Positions 17,501-25,929 of a DNA stretch of 64,000 nucleotides are shown one piece after another. The notes beneath the pieces were generated by a model. That model was not told where the DNA came from. It worked only from the letters and a program-made list of their open reading frames with translations, and ran no database searches. Source of the DNA: Rhodopseudomonas palustris (GTDB lineage: Bacteria > Pseudomonadota > Alphaproteobacteria > Rhizobiales > Xanthobacteraceae); contig NZ_QKQS01000003.1 of NCBI RefSeq assembly GCF_003226555.1, forward strand, positions 1 through 64,000. The letters are read 5' to 3'. The position numbers were made by a program, and so were the translations under genes. Position 1 is the first letter of the stretch, and the number at the start of each line of letters is the position of its first letter.

Positions 17501-19724
17501 CGGCGAAGACGCCAAGATCGTGGTCGCCGCGGTCGACGTCGGCATCCTCAATCTCACCGGCTACAAGCCGCCGGCACCGGATGTGTATTATCTCGGCCAG
17601 CGCCGGCTCAGCGCGGAGATCCGCGACCTCTATGGCCAGCTGATCGACGGCATGCAGGGCGCCCGCGGCCAGATCCGTTCCGGCGGTGACGCCTCGGCGG
17701 CCGAGCTGCAGGGCAGCCCGCCAACGCAGAAGCCGCTCGCGCTGTATTCCGGCATCGTCACCGTGGCGGCCGACGGCACCGCGACGATCGACTTCGACAT
17801 TCCCGAATTCGCCGGCACCGCGCGGGTGATGGCGGTGGCGTGGACCGCCACCAAGGTCGGCCGCGCCAACACCGACGTCACGGTGCGCGATCCGGTGGTG
17901 CTGACCACCACGCTGCCGCGCTTCCTGCGCAACGGCGACCGCGGCACCATGGCGTTCGACCTCGACAACGTCGAAGGCGCTGCCGGCGACTACACCATCA
18001 AGGTCAGCGCCAGCGGTCCGGTGAAGCTGAGCGGCGAGGCGGCGGCGACGTTGAAGCTCGCCGCCAAGCAGCGCGGCTCGGCCAAGCTGATGCTGGACGC
18101 CGGCGGTGCCGGGACTGCGGCGCTCGACGTCGCGATCCAGGGGCCTAACGGGCTGTCGCTGGCGCGTCACTATGCGCTCGACATCCGTCCCGCCAACCAG
18201 ACCCTGGCGCGGCGCTCGATCCGGACGCTGGCCAAGGGCGACAGCCTGACGCTGACGTCCGACATGTTCTCCGATCTGGTGCCGGGCACCGGCGGGCTGT
18301 CGCTGTCGGTCAGTATGTCGACCGCGCTCGACGCCGCCACCATTCTCAAGGCGCTCGACCGCTATCCGTTCGGCTGCTCCGAACAGATCGCCAGCCGGGC
18401 GATGCCGCTGCTCTACGTCAACGATCTGGCTGCCGGCGCGCATCTGGCGATGGATGGTGGCGCCGACGAGCGGATCAAAGGCGCGATTGATCGGCTGCTG
18501 TCGCGGCAGGGCTCGAACGGCTCGTTCGGGCTGTGGTCGACAGGCGGCGACGATGCCTGGCTCGACGCCTACGTCACCGACTTCCTGACCCGGGCGCGCG
18601 AGAAGCGCTTCGTGGTGCCGGACGTCGCGTTCCGCAGCGCGCTCGACCGCATCCGCAACTCGGTGGTCAATGCCGACGAACCGGACAAGGACGGCGGACG
18701 CGATCTCGCTTATGGCCTCTATGTGCTCGCCCGCAACGGCGCCGCGCCGATCGGCGACCTACGCTATCTCGCCGATACCAAGCTCGACAAGCTGGCAACC
18801 CCGATCGCCAAGGCGCAGCTTGCCGCGGCGCTGGCTCTCGTCGGCGACCGCGCCCGGGCCGAGCGGGTCTATGCGGCGGCGGCCGACAGCCTCAATCCGA
18901 AGCCGTCGATCGTGTTCGGCCGGGTCGATTACGGCTCCGAGCTGCGCGACGCCGCGGCGCTGGTGTCGCTCGCCAGCGAAGGCAACGCACCGCGGCCGAC
19001 GCTCACGACGGCGGTGCAGCGGGTCGAAGCCGCGCGGGGCCTGACGCCGTACACCTCGACCCAGGAAAACGCCTGGCTGGTGCTGGCGGCGCGCGCGCTC
19101 GCCAAGGAGACGATGGCGCTCGACCTCAACGGCGATGCGGTGAAGACGGCGCTGTATCGCAGCTACAAGGCAGACGAGGTGAAGGCCCAGCCGCTCAAGA
19201 TCGCCAATACCGGTGACAATCCGGTGCAGGCGGTGGTGACGGTGAGCGGTTCGCCGATCACGCCCGAGCCTGCGGCGAGCAACAGCTTCAAGATCGAGCG
19301 CAATTACTTCACGCTCGGCGGCGAGTCGGCCGACATCACCAAGGCGAAGCAGAACGAGCGTTTCGCGGTGGTGCTGACGATCACCGAACCGAAGCCGGAA
19401 TACGGTCACGTCATGATCGCCGACTATCTGCCGGCGGGCCTGGAGATCGACAATCCGCATCTGGTGTCGTCGGGCGATTCCGGCACGCTGAGCTGGATCG
19501 CCGACGGCGCCGAGCCGGTGAACACCGAGTTCCGCGACGACCGCTTCACCGCGGCGATCGACCGCAAGGCCAATGACAAGGCGGTGTTCACGGTCGCCTA
19601 TGTGGTGCGCGCGGTGTCGCCGGGCAAATATGTGCTGCCGCAGGCGGTGGTCGAGGACATGTACAACCCCTCGCGCTACGGCCGCACCGGCACCGGCACG
19701 ATCGAGGTGCGGGCGGCGAAATGA
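14511..19724 (+). CDS. Alpha-2-macroglobulin family protein (bacterial, YfhM-like)
   Basis: The 1737-residue protein starts with a signal peptide (MIGLVRALTLCAGLALGLAS, cleavage near AQA-AD). The N-terminal part (about 30-180) is helical and TPR-like. A long series of macroglobulin beta domains follows, then the thioester motif GCSEQ with Cys1289 and Gln1292 (F-G-C-S-E-Q), inside the helical complement-like domain. Such proteins trap attacking proteases in the periplasm through the thioester. The lack of a lipobox suggests a soluble periplasmic form. It overlaps pbpC by 4 bases; the macroglobulin/PBP1C pair is a known bacterial gene pair, thought to guard and repair the cell wall together. 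Confidence 0.95.
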   Translation: MIGLVRALTLCAGLALGLASAQAADKAFQRDELADAAIKLEAQIKSEAAATNKPAAALRGEADAAFRRGDYRTGLQYMGQIASIDPADSDNWLRLARTVLQIKGATSSEQTFLRERAATAAYIAYQRAKTPGEEADALALLGRAMADRSLWRPALDALRISLELREVADIRGQYEKLRADHGFRLLDYTVDSDSASPRVCFQFSEELAKRTDFAPYVTLAGTDKPAISAEDRQLCVEGLKHGERYNINLRAGLPSTVKEALAKSAEFNVYVRDRKPLVRFTGRAYVLPRTGQRGIPLVSVNTPTVAVQVFRIGDRNLINTVVDSDFQRTLNRYQLSDLGNERGAKVWSGELDTAAAALNADVTTAFPVDQVLGDLQPGVYVMTAAPKGPIPNSDDDGQIATQWFIVSDLGLTAFSGNDGIHVFVNSLASTDPLANTEVRLIARNNEVLATRKTDASGHILFEAGLARGEGGLSPALLTASRDKADYAFLSLKTNAFDLSDRGVAGRAVPAGADAFVYAERGVYRSGETVHLTALLRDGQGMALTASPMTLVVERPDGVEYRRAVLSDQGAGGRSLDVALNSAVPTGTWRVRAFTDPKGASVGETTFMVEDYVPDRIEFDISTKDKAIKADAPVELKVDGRFLYGAPASALQLEGDLLVAPADARPGYAGYQFGVADEETTSNERTPLENLPETDADGAATFEVSLPKPPSSTRPQEAQIFVRMAEAGGRAVERKLVLPVAPAAAMIGVKPLFADRNVPEGDVAKFDVAFVAPDGTSLARSGLRYELLKIESHYQWYRQNSSWDYEPVKSTKRIADGDLSIKAGEPARLQFNPEPGRYRLDVKTADVAGPLTSVQFDVGWYSDGSADTPDLLETSIDKPEYASGDTMTVTVNARTAGLLTVNVLGDRLLTTQSLQVKPGSSQVKVAVGKDWGSGAYVVTTLRRPLDTAAQRMPGRAIGLKWFGIDKAARTLSVELSPPALVRPSTTLKLPVKLSGLSPGEDAKIVVAAVDVGILNLTGYKPPAPDVYYLGQRRLSAEIRDLYGQLIDGMQGARGQIRSGGDASAAELQGSPPTQKPLALYSGIVTVAADGTATIDFDIPEFAGTARVMAVAWTATKVGRANTDVTVRDPVVLTTTLPRFLRNGDRGTMAFDLDNVEGAAGDYTIKVSASGPVKLSGEAAATLKLAAKQRGSAKLMLDAGGAGTAALDVAIQGPNGLSLARHYALDIRPANQTLARRSIRTLAKGDSLTLTSDMFSDLVPGTGGLSLSVSMSTALDAATILKALDRYPFGCSEQIASRAMPLLYVNDLAAGAHLAMDGGADERIKGAIDRLLSRQGSNGSFGLWSTGGDDAWLDAYVTDFLTRAREKRFVVPDVAFRSALDRIRNSVVNADEPDKDGGRDLAYGLYVLARNGAAPIGDLRYLADTKLDKLATPIAKAQLAAALALVGDRARAERVYAAAADSLNPKPSIVFGRVDYGSELRDAAALVSLASEGNAPRPTLTTAVQRVEAARGLTPYTSTQENAWLVLAARALAKETMALDLNGDAVKTALYRSYKADEVKAQPLKIANTGDNPVQAVVTVSGSPITPEPAASNSFKIERNYFTLGGESADITKAKQNERFAVVLTITEPKPEYGHVMIADYLPAGLEIDNPHLVSSGDSGTLSWIADGAEPVNTEFRDDRFTAAIDRKANDKAVFTVAYVVRAVSPGKYVLPQAVVEDMYNPSRYGRTGTGTIEVRAAK

Positions 19725-21943
19725 GCGAGCGGCCGACCAACACGCCCGCAGCGTCGCGAGAGGTCGGGACGCCTGCCAAGGTGTCATTGCGAGCGGAGCG
19801 AAGCAATCCAGCGCCACGCGCGCGGCGTGGATTGCTTCGTCGCTTCGCTCCTCGCAATGACGGGTGGAGGGGATGGCGGTGGATCAGAACGACCGCGATC
19901 GTCTCGGCGGTGCTGGTAGTCGCTGCCCTCGGCAGCCTCGTTGCCTACGCCGTCTCGCTCGGCCCGCTGCCGCTCGACGAGGCGCGGCAGACCTCGGTGA
20001 CGGTGGTCGATCGCCACGGCAAGCTATTGCGCGCCTATGCGATGGCGGACGGGCGGTGGCGGTTGCCGGTGGACGCCTCGACCGAAGTCGATCCGCGCTA
20101 CCTCAAGCTGCTGTTCGCCTACGAGGACAAGCGGTTCTGGTCGCATCACGGCGTCGACCCGCTGGCAGTCGGGCGCGCCGCGCTGCAGCTCGTCACCCAG
20201 GGCCGGATCGTGTCCGGCGGCTCGACCATCACCATGCAGCTGGCGCGGCTAATGGAGCCGCGGCGGCAGCGATCGCTGAGCGCCAAGCTGCGGCAGATGG
20301 TGCGGGCGGTCGAGTTGGAGCATCGGCTGTCGAAGCAGCAGATCCTAGACCTTTATCTGGCGCTGGCGCCGTATGGCGGCAATCTCGAAGGCATTCGCGC
20401 CGCCTCGATCGCGTATTTCGGCAAGGAGCCGAAGCGGCTGACGCTGGCGGAATCGGCGCTGCTGGTGGCGCTACCGCAGTCGCCCGAGCACCGCCGGCTC
20501 GATCGCCATCCGGACGTCGCCCGCGAGGCGCGCGACCGCGTGCTGGCGCGGATGGTCGAGGATGGCGTCGTCAGCGCCGAGGACGCGGCGCAGGCGAGGG
20601 CGGTGCCGGTGCTGCGCCAGCGCAAGCCGATGCCGATCCTGGCGCCGCATTCCGCCGATCAGGCGGTGATCGCCGACAAGGACGCGCCGCTGATCCGGCT
20701 CACCCTCGACGCCGGTCTGCAGCGCGCGCTCGAGACGCTGGCGCGCGACCGCGCCGCCGCGCTCGGCCCCGACATCTCGATCGGCATCGTCGCGGTCGAC
20801 AATGCCAATGGCGACGTGCTCGCCCATGTCGGCTCGGCTGACTATTTCGACGACCGCCGCGCCGGCCAGGTGGACATGGTCCGCGCGGTGCGCTCGCCGG
20901 GCTCGACCTTGAAGCCGTTCATCTACGGGCTCGCCTTCGAGGACGGCTTCGTCCACCCGGAAAGCCTGATCGACGACCGCCCGGTGCGGTACGGCGCCTA
21001 CGCACCCGAGAACTTCGACATGACGTTCCAGGGCACCGTGCCGGTGCGCAAAGCATTGCAACTGTCGCTCAACGTCCCGGCGATCGAACTGCTCGACCGG
21101 GTCGGGGCGGCGCGGCTGGCGTCGCGGCTGAAGCAGGCCGGCACCGAGCTGGTGCTGCCCAAGGACGAAGCGCCAGGTCTGGCGATGGGGCTGGGCGGTG
21201 TCGGCATCAAGCTGATCGACCTGGTGCAGCTCTACAGCGGGCTGCCGCGCCTTGGTAGCGTGCTCCCGCTGCGTGAAATTGCAAGTTCCGGCAATGACAA
21301 GCGCGAGACTCTGCGCCTGATGGATCAAGTCGCGGCTTGGCAGGTCGGCAGCGTTCTGCTCGGCACCCCGCCGCCTGAGAATGCGGTGCGCAACCAGATC
21401 GCGTTCAAGACCGGCACCTCCTACGGCTACCGCGACGCCTGGTCGGTCGGGTTCGATGGCCGGATGACAATCGGCGTTTGGGTCGGGCGGCCCGACGGTG
21501 CTCCGGTGCCCGGGATGATCGGCCGCGTTGCCGCCGCCCCGGTGCTGTTCGACGCCTTCGCCCGCAGCGGCCACCTCCGCGCACCATTGCCGAAGGCGCC
21601 GCGGGGAACGTTGGTCGCCAGCAACGCCAGGCTGCCGCTGCCGCTCCGGCGATTTCGGCCGGCGGGCGATCTGGTACGAACCGGCGACGACAAGGCGCTG
21701 CGGATCCAGTTCCCGCTGAACGGATCGCGGATCGATGCGGTCAGTGAAGCGTCGGTCGGCGCGCTGCCCGTCAAGGTCGCCGGCGGGGTGCTGCCGATGA
21801 CCGTGATGGTCAACGGATTGTCGGTCGGCGAGATCGACGGACGGCGGCAACGGCTGATCGCGCCGCCCGGTCCGGGTTTCGTCCGGCTCACCGTGATGGA
21901 TGCCGTTGGCGCCGCGGACACAGTTGTCGTCAGAATTCAATAG
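19721..21943 (+). CDS. pbpC: Penicillin-binding protein 1C (glycosyltransferase and transpeptidase)
   Basis: The 740-residue bifunctional peptidoglycan synthase sits in the inner membrane. After a cytoplasmic tail, a span at about 57-80 leads to the GT51 domain (catalytic-like E135 in YEDKRFWSHHGVD), then the transpeptidase domain with S395-T-L-K398 in SPGSTLKP, a KTGTSYGYRDAW segment near residue 565, and a C-terminal BiPBP_C region (about 650-740). The ATG overlaps the upstream stop by 4 bases. Odd point: residues 21-47 are encoded by a 79-base palindromic repeat found elsewhere in the window, and no ATG lies between the repeat and the membrane span. Confidence 0.95.
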   Translation: MSERPTNTPAASREVGTPAKVSLRAERSNPAPRARRGLLRRFAPRNDGWRGWRWIRTTAIVSAVLVVAALGSLVAYAVSLGPLPLDEARQTSVTVVDRHGKLLRAYAMADGRWRLPVDASTEVDPRYLKLLFAYEDKRFWSHHGVDPLAVGRAALQLVTQGRIVSGGSTITMQLARLMEPRRQRSLSAKLRQMVRAVELEHRLSKQQILDLYLALAPYGGNLEGIRAASIAYFGKEPKRLTLAESALLVALPQSPEHRRLDRHPDVAREARDRVLARMVEDGVVSAEDAAQARAVPVLRQRKPMPILAPHSADQAVIADKDAPLIRLTLDAGLQRALETLARDRAAALGPDISIGIVAVDNANGDVLAHVGSADYFDDRRAGQVDMVRAVRSPGSTLKPFIYGLAFEDGFVHPESLIDDRPVRYGAYAPENFDMTFQGTVPVRKALQLSLNVPAIELLDRVGAARLASRLKQAGTELVLPKDEAPGLAMGLGGVGIKLIDLVQLYSGLPRLGSVLPLREIASSGNDKRETLRLMDQVAAWQVGSVLLGTPPPENAVRNQIAFKTGTSYGYRDAWSVGFDGRMTIGVWVGRPDGAPVPGMIGRVAAAPVLFDAFARSGHLRAPLPKAPRGTLVASNARLPLPLRRFRPAGDLVRTGDDKALRIQFPLNGSRIDAVSEASVGALPVKVAGGVLPMTVMVNGLSVGEIDGRRQRLIAPPGPGFVRLTVMDAVGAADTVVVRIQ
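19783..19861. repeat. Palindromic repeat family A, copy 1, inside the pbpC coding region
   Basis: The 79-base element begins gtcattgcgagcggagcgaa and ends with its near-complement ctcgcaatgac. The arms include gaagcaatcca and tggattgcttc. Related copies lie at 25803-25921 and 61371-61440, both intergenic. Here it is read through as protein (VSLRAERSNP to RRFAPRND) between the PbpC start codon and its membrane span. Confidence 0.85.
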
Positions 21944-21993
21944 AGCCGGGCTAAGCAGTTGTCGCTGTATCGGTTTCAGCGTATGCGGAGCCG

Positions 21994-23739
21994 ATGATCG
22001 ATACCTCTGCCAGACCCCGTTTCGGCGCGCCGCGCGACCCCAAAACCAACGTCGATCCCGGCCGCGGGCTGGTCGCCGTGCTGGATTTCGTGACGGTCAG
22101 TCATCTGCGCGCCACCGCATTTCTGGTGCTGGTCGGTCTGCTGTTTTTCCTGCCGGGGTTTTTCAACATCCCGCCGATCGACCGCGACGAAGCGCGGTTC
22201 GCGCAGGCGACCAAGCAGATGGTCGAGACTGGCGATTTCATCGACATCCGCTTCCAGGACGAGGTTCGCTACAAGAAGCCGGTCGGCATCTATTGGTTGC
22301 AGGCCACCGTGGTCGAGACCGCCGGCAAGCTCGGCATTCCGCGGGCGCAGGTCCGGATCTGGCTGTACCGGGTGCCGTCGCTGGCGGGCGCGATCGGTGC
22401 GGTGCTGATGACCTATTGGGCGGCGCTGGCCTTCGTCGGCCGGCGCGGCGCGGTCATCGCCGCCTTGATGCTGTGTAGTTGTATCCTGCTCGGCGTCGAG
22501 GCGCGGCTCGCCAAAACCGATGCGTTCCTGCTGTTCACCGTCACCGCCGCGATGGGCGCGATGGCGCGGGCCTATCTCGGCTGGCAGCGCGGCGACATCG
22601 AGCCGGAGCGGTCGTGGATCGTGCCGGCGGTATTCTGGACCGCGCTGGCGGCGGGTATCCTGCTGAAGGGGCCGCTGATCCTGATGTTCATCGCGCTGAC
22701 GGTGATCCCGTTGGCGATCCTCGATCGGTCGGCGGCCTGGCTGTGGCGGTTGCGACCGCTGCTCGGCATTCCCTGGATGCTGCTCTGGGTGCTGCCCTGG
22801 TCCATCGCGATCTATCTGCGCGCCGGCGACACCTTCTTTGCCGACTCGGTCGGCGGCGACATGCTGAGCAAGATCGCCAGTCCGCAGGAATCGCACGGCG
22901 CGCCTCCCGGCCTCTACTTCTTGCTGTTCTGGGCGACGTTCTGGCCGGGCGCGCCGCTGGCGGCGATGGCCGCCCCGGCGGTGTGGCGGGCGCGGCGGGA
23001 GCCGGGCGCGCAATATCTGCTTGCCTGGCTGATCCCGTCCTGGATCGTGTTCGAACTGGTGATCACCAAGCTGCCGCATTACGTGCTGCCGCTGTATCCG
23101 GCGATCGCGATCATGACGGCGGGGGCGATCGAGCGCCGGGTGCTGTCGCGCTCCTGGCTGGCGCGCGGCTCGGCGTGGTGGTTCGCGATCCCGGCCATCA
23201 TCCTGCCGCTGGCGGTGATCGGTTCGGTGTATCTCACCCATCACCCGATGTTCCTGGCATGGCCGTTCGCGGCCGGTTCGCTGATCTTCGGCCTGTTTGC
23301 CTGGCGGTTGTTCGATGAGAACCGCGCCGAAGCCTCGCTGCTGAATGGGGCGTTGGCGTCGCTATTTCTTGCCGTGGCGGTATTTGGCGTCGTGGTGCCG
23401 CTGCTGCGCCCGGTGTTCCCGAGCGTCGAAATTGCGCGCGAGCTGCGCAAGGTGGTGTGCGTCGGCCCCAAGGCTGCGGCTGCGGGTTATCACGAACCCA
23501 GCTTGGTGTTCATGACCGGCACCGATACGCTGCTGACCGACGGCTCCGGGGCTGCGGACTTCCTGCTCGGCGGCACCTGCCGGTTCGCGATTGTCGAGTC
23601 GCGCAGCGAGCGCGCGTTCGCCAGCCGGGCCGAGGCTATCGGGCTGCGCTACAACGTGGCGGCGCGGATCGACGGCTATAACTTCTCGCAAGGCAAGCCG
23701 GTCTCGATCGCGATCTTCCGCTCCGAGGGCACCCAGTAA
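21994..23739 (+). CDS. Family 39 glycosyltransferase, ArnT/PMT-like (lipid A glycosylation candidate)
   Basis: The 581-residue protein has about 11-12 hydrophobic spans and a soluble C-terminal part. Near the first periplasmic loop it shows the ArnT/PMT signature PIDRDEARFAQATKQM (about 62-77), with the acidic pair used by GT-C enzymes, then RYKKPVGIYWLQ. These enzymes move a sugar from a polyprenyl phosphate to lipid A or protein on the periplasmic face. It starts 50 bases after pbpC, with GGAG upstream, and leads an operon with a PAP2 phosphatase, a polyprenyl-phosphate sugar synthase and a LAB_N protein. That set suggests lipid A modification. The sugar cannot be told from sequence. Confidence 0.85.
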   Translation: MIDTSARPRFGAPRDPKTNVDPGRGLVAVLDFVTVSHLRATAFLVLVGLLFFLPGFFNIPPIDRDEARFAQATKQMVETGDFIDIRFQDEVRYKKPVGIYWLQATVVETAGKLGIPRAQVRIWLYRVPSLAGAIGAVLMTYWAALAFVGRRGAVIAALMLCSCILLGVEARLAKTDAFLLFTVTAAMGAMARAYLGWQRGDIEPERSWIVPAVFWTALAAGILLKGPLILMFIALTVIPLAILDRSAAWLWRLRPLLGIPWMLLWVLPWSIAIYLRAGDTFFADSVGGDMLSKIASPQESHGAPPGLYFLLFWATFWPGAPLAAMAAPAVWRARREPGAQYLLAWLIPSWIVFELVITKLPHYVLPLYPAIAIMTAGAIERRVLSRSWLARGSAWWFAIPAIILPLAVIGSVYLTHHPMFLAWPFAAGSLIFGLFAWRLFDENRAEASLLNGALASLFLAVAVFGVVVPLLRPVFPSVEIARELRKVVCVGPKAAAAGYHEPSLVFMTGTDTLLTDGSGAADFLLGGTCRFAIVESRSERAFASRAEAIGLRYNVAARIDGYNFSQGKPVSIAIFRSEGTQ

Positions 23740-23740
23740 T

Positions 23741-24589
23741 ATGGCCGTGCCTGACGAGGCCGGTCGGCCGCAACGCATCTACCCGATTGAACTGGTGCTG
23801 GTGATCGGCGGGGCGCTGCAGCAATTGGTGCGGGCGCCGTCGCATTCGCGGCGCGCCGAAGCTGCGCGGCGCTGGGCGCGGCATGCGCTGTGGCTGACGG
23901 CGGGGCTTTCGCTCGCCATCGTGATATTGATGGTTGGTGTCGACGCCTTCGAGATCGGCCTGATGCCGCCGCGGGGTACGCCGTCGCTGTGGCCGGTGAA
24001 GATCGTCACTGATTTCGGCAAGTCCGCCTACGTGTTGTGGACGCTGGCGGGCTTACTGCTCCTGGTCGCGCTTATCGTCCCGCTGCTGCGCGGCGCACCG
24101 CGTGCAATCCTGGTCGGGTTCGGCACCCGCGTGCAATTCCTGTTTCTGGCGGTTCTGGTCCCGGTCGCAATCGGGGAAGTGCTGAAAGGTATCATCGGCC
24201 GCGGCCGGCCGTTCGTCGGCGGCGCGGCCGATCCTTACAACTTCTCGCCGTTCGCCTGGAACGAGGCTTACGCCAGCTTCCCGTCGGGACATTCGATTAC
24301 CGCGGCTGCACTTGGATTCGCCGTCTCGGCGCTGTGGCCGCGTCTGACCGCGCTGATGGCCGCTTACGTTGTGGCGATCCTGGTCAGTCGCTTGGTGCTG
24401 CTTGCGCACCATCCGAGCGACGTCGTCGCCGGTGCCTTGCTTGGCCTCGTTGGAGCGATGGCGGTACGGTACTGGTTCGCCGCCCGTCGGTTGGCCTTCA
24501 CCATCCGCCTGGATGGCACCATCGATCCGCTGCCAGGGCTGTCCTGGGATCGCGTCAAAAGGGTTGCCCGCGGCGGCTCCGCCCCATAA
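23741..24589 (+). CDS. PAP2-family membrane phosphatase
   Basis: The 282-residue protein has about six membrane spans and all three motifs of the PAP2 acid phosphatase family: K-x6-RP (KGIIGRGRP), PSGHS (FPSGHSITAAA) and SR-x5-H-x3-D (SRLVLLAHHPSD). It should remove phosphate from a lipid on the outer face of the inner membrane. It begins one base after the preceding stop. Lying between an ArnT-like transferase and a polyprenyl-phosphate glycosyltransferase, it could be an LpxF/LpxE-like lipid A phosphatase that frees a position for sugar transfer, or a recycler of undecaprenyl pyrophosphate. The first is my preferred inference. Confidence 0.85.
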   Translation: MAVPDEAGRPQRIYPIELVLVIGGALQQLVRAPSHSRRAEAARRWARHALWLTAGLSLAIVILMVGVDAFEIGLMPPRGTPSLWPVKIVTDFGKSAYVLWTLAGLLLLVALIVPLLRGAPRAILVGFGTRVQFLFLAVLVPVAIGEVLKGIIGRGRPFVGGAADPYNFSPFAWNEAYASFPSGHSITAAALGFAVSALWPRLTALMAAYVVAILVSRLVLLAHHPSDVVAGALLGLVGAMAVRYWFAARRLAFTIRLDGTIDPLPGLSWDRVKRVARGGSAP

Positions 24590-24652
24590 GAAGCGGGCGC
24601 GCAGATAGCGCCCCGGCCGCGAGTTCCCGTCGGCCCCGGATTGTTCCGAAGC

Positions 24653-25405
24653 ATGCCTGAAACCTTGTCTCAGTCCGGACCGCCGCCTGCGGTGTCCATC
24701 GTAGTGCCGGTGCGCAACGAGGCCGACAACGTCGCCCCGCTGATCGCTGAGATCGCTGCCGCGCTGGATGGACGCTGGGTCTACGAGATCGTCTATGTCG
24801 ACGACGGTTCGACCGATGCAACCCCGCAGCGGCTCGCCGCATTGCGCGCCGAGCGGCCCAACCTGCGCCAGATCCGCCATGCCGCGTCCTGCGGTCAGTC
24901 GGCCGCGGTGCGGACCGGCGTCCGCGCGGCCCGCGGCGGGATGGTTGCGACGCTGGACGGCGACGGCCAGAACAACCCGGCCTTCATTCCTGAGTTGATC
25001 TTCGCGCTGGAGCAGGGCGGGGCACGGGTCGGTCTTGCCGCCGGTCAACGCGTCGGCCGCAAGGACACCGGGTTCAAGCGGCTGCAATCCCGCGTCGCCA
25101 ACAAGGTGCGCAACGCCATCCTACGCGACGGCACTCGCGACTCCGGTTGCGGCCTGAAGGCGTTCCGCCGCGACGTGTTCCTGTCGCTGCCGTATTTCGA
25201 CGGCTTGCATCGGTTCCTGCCGGCGCTGGTGCGCCGCGAGGGCTTCGACATCGTTTATGTCGACGTCGCCGACCGGCCACGATTGTCGGGCAAGTCCAAC
25301 TACGGATTCTTCGATCGGCTGTGGGTCGGGCTAATGGATCTCGCCGGGGTGTGGTGGCTGATCCGCCGCAAGAAAGCGACCCCGGTCGCGACCGAGGTGA
25401 ACTGA
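24653..25405 (+). CDS. Family 2 glycosyltransferase (polyprenyl-phosphate sugar synthase type)
   Basis: The 250-residue cytosolic GT-A enzyme shows VSIVVPVRNEADNVAPLI (about 16-33), YVDDGSTDATP (about 45-55) and TLDGDGQNNP (about 99-108), the nucleotide-sugar and metal sites of the DPM1-like group. It lacks the C-terminal membrane pair of ArnC/GtrB-type enzymes. ATG 24653 was chosen over an upstream TTG. It probably makes a polyprenyl-phosphate sugar donor for the ArnT-like transferase two genes upstream. It overlaps the next gene by one base (TGATG). Confidence 0.85.
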   Translation: MPETLSQSGPPPAVSIVVPVRNEADNVAPLIAEIAAALDGRWVYEIVYVDDGSTDATPQRLAALRAERPNLRQIRHAASCGQSAAVRTGVRAARGGMVATLDGDGQNNPAFIPELIFALEQGGARVGLAAGQRVGRKDTGFKRLQSRVANKVRNAILRDGTRDSGCGLKAFRRDVFLSLPYFDGLHRFLPALVRREGFDIVYVDVADRPRLSGKSNYGFFDRLWVGLMDLAGVWWLIRRKKATPVATEVN

Positions 25406-25743
25406 TGCTGATTCAATATGGTCAGGCGCTTGGCGACTACCTTTACGACGTATTCGTCGCCAAGTTCGATTTCTGGCTCGCTTTCGGTCTCGTCGCGCAG
25501 CTCCTCTTCACCGCGCGATTTCTGGTGCAGTGGATCTCCAGCGAGCGCGCCGGCAAGAGCGTGGTGCCGATGGCGTTCTGGTTCTTCTCGATGGGCGGTG
25601 GCCTGATGACCCTGGTCTACGGCATCGCCAAGCGCGAGCCGGTGATCATCCTCGGTCAGGCGATGGCGACCGTTATCTACGTGCGCAACATCATGCTGAT
25701 CATCAAGGCGCACGCGCGCGGCTCGGAGACGCTGCCGAACTGA
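25405..25743 (+). CDS. LAB_N domain membrane protein
   Basis: The 112-residue protein has three hydrophobic segments and matches the lipid-A-biosynthesis N-terminal (LAB_N) domain: FWLAFGLVAQLLFTARFLVQ (about 23-42), then SERAGKSVVPMAFWFFS and GQAMATVIYVRNIMLI. In rhizobia a similar small protein (RgtF) acts with a GT2 enzyme (RgtE) to make a polyprenyl-phosphate-galacturonate donor. The one-base overlap with the GT2 gene here supports the same pairing, though the sugar may differ. It is last in the four-gene operon; repeat family A copy 2 follows. Confidence 0.85.
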   Translation: MLIQYGQALGDYLYDVFVAKFDFWLAFGLVAQLLFTARFLVQWISSERAGKSVVPMAFWFFSMGGGLMTLVYGIAKREPVIILGQAMATVIYVRNIMLIIKAHARGSETLPN

Positions 25744-25802
25744 GCGGCGAGGCGTACGCTCGCTCGACGCTGCTCAGCGCGATCAGAACGAAGACCATCC
25801 CC

Positions 25803-25921
25803 GTCATTGCGAGCGAAGCGAAGCAATCCAGCTGCCTTGCGCGCGGCTTTCTGGATTGCTTCGTCGCGGAGCCTGTGCCCGGACGGCGCGAAGCGCCGAT
25901 CCGGGTGCTCCTCGCAATGAC
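25803..25921. repeat. Palindromic repeat family A, copy 2 (with internal insertion)
   Basis: The 119-base element has the same outer arms as the pbpC copy (gtcattgcgagcgaagcgaa, gaagcaatcca, tggattgcttcgtcg, ctcgcaatgac). Near the right arm an extra stretch (about 25867-25909), itself partly palindromic (cccggacggcgc, gcgccgatccggg), is inserted. It lies between two convergent genes and may work as a bidirectional terminator. Confidence 0.8.
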
Positions 25922-25929
25922 GGAGAAGA

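Noticed and set aside
14505-18443. Minus-strand open frame of 1312 codons
   Set aside because: It runs antisense to the macroglobulin gene, is very rich in Arg/Gly/Gln/His as expected for the complement of a GC-rich gene, and contains no family motif. It is a shadow.
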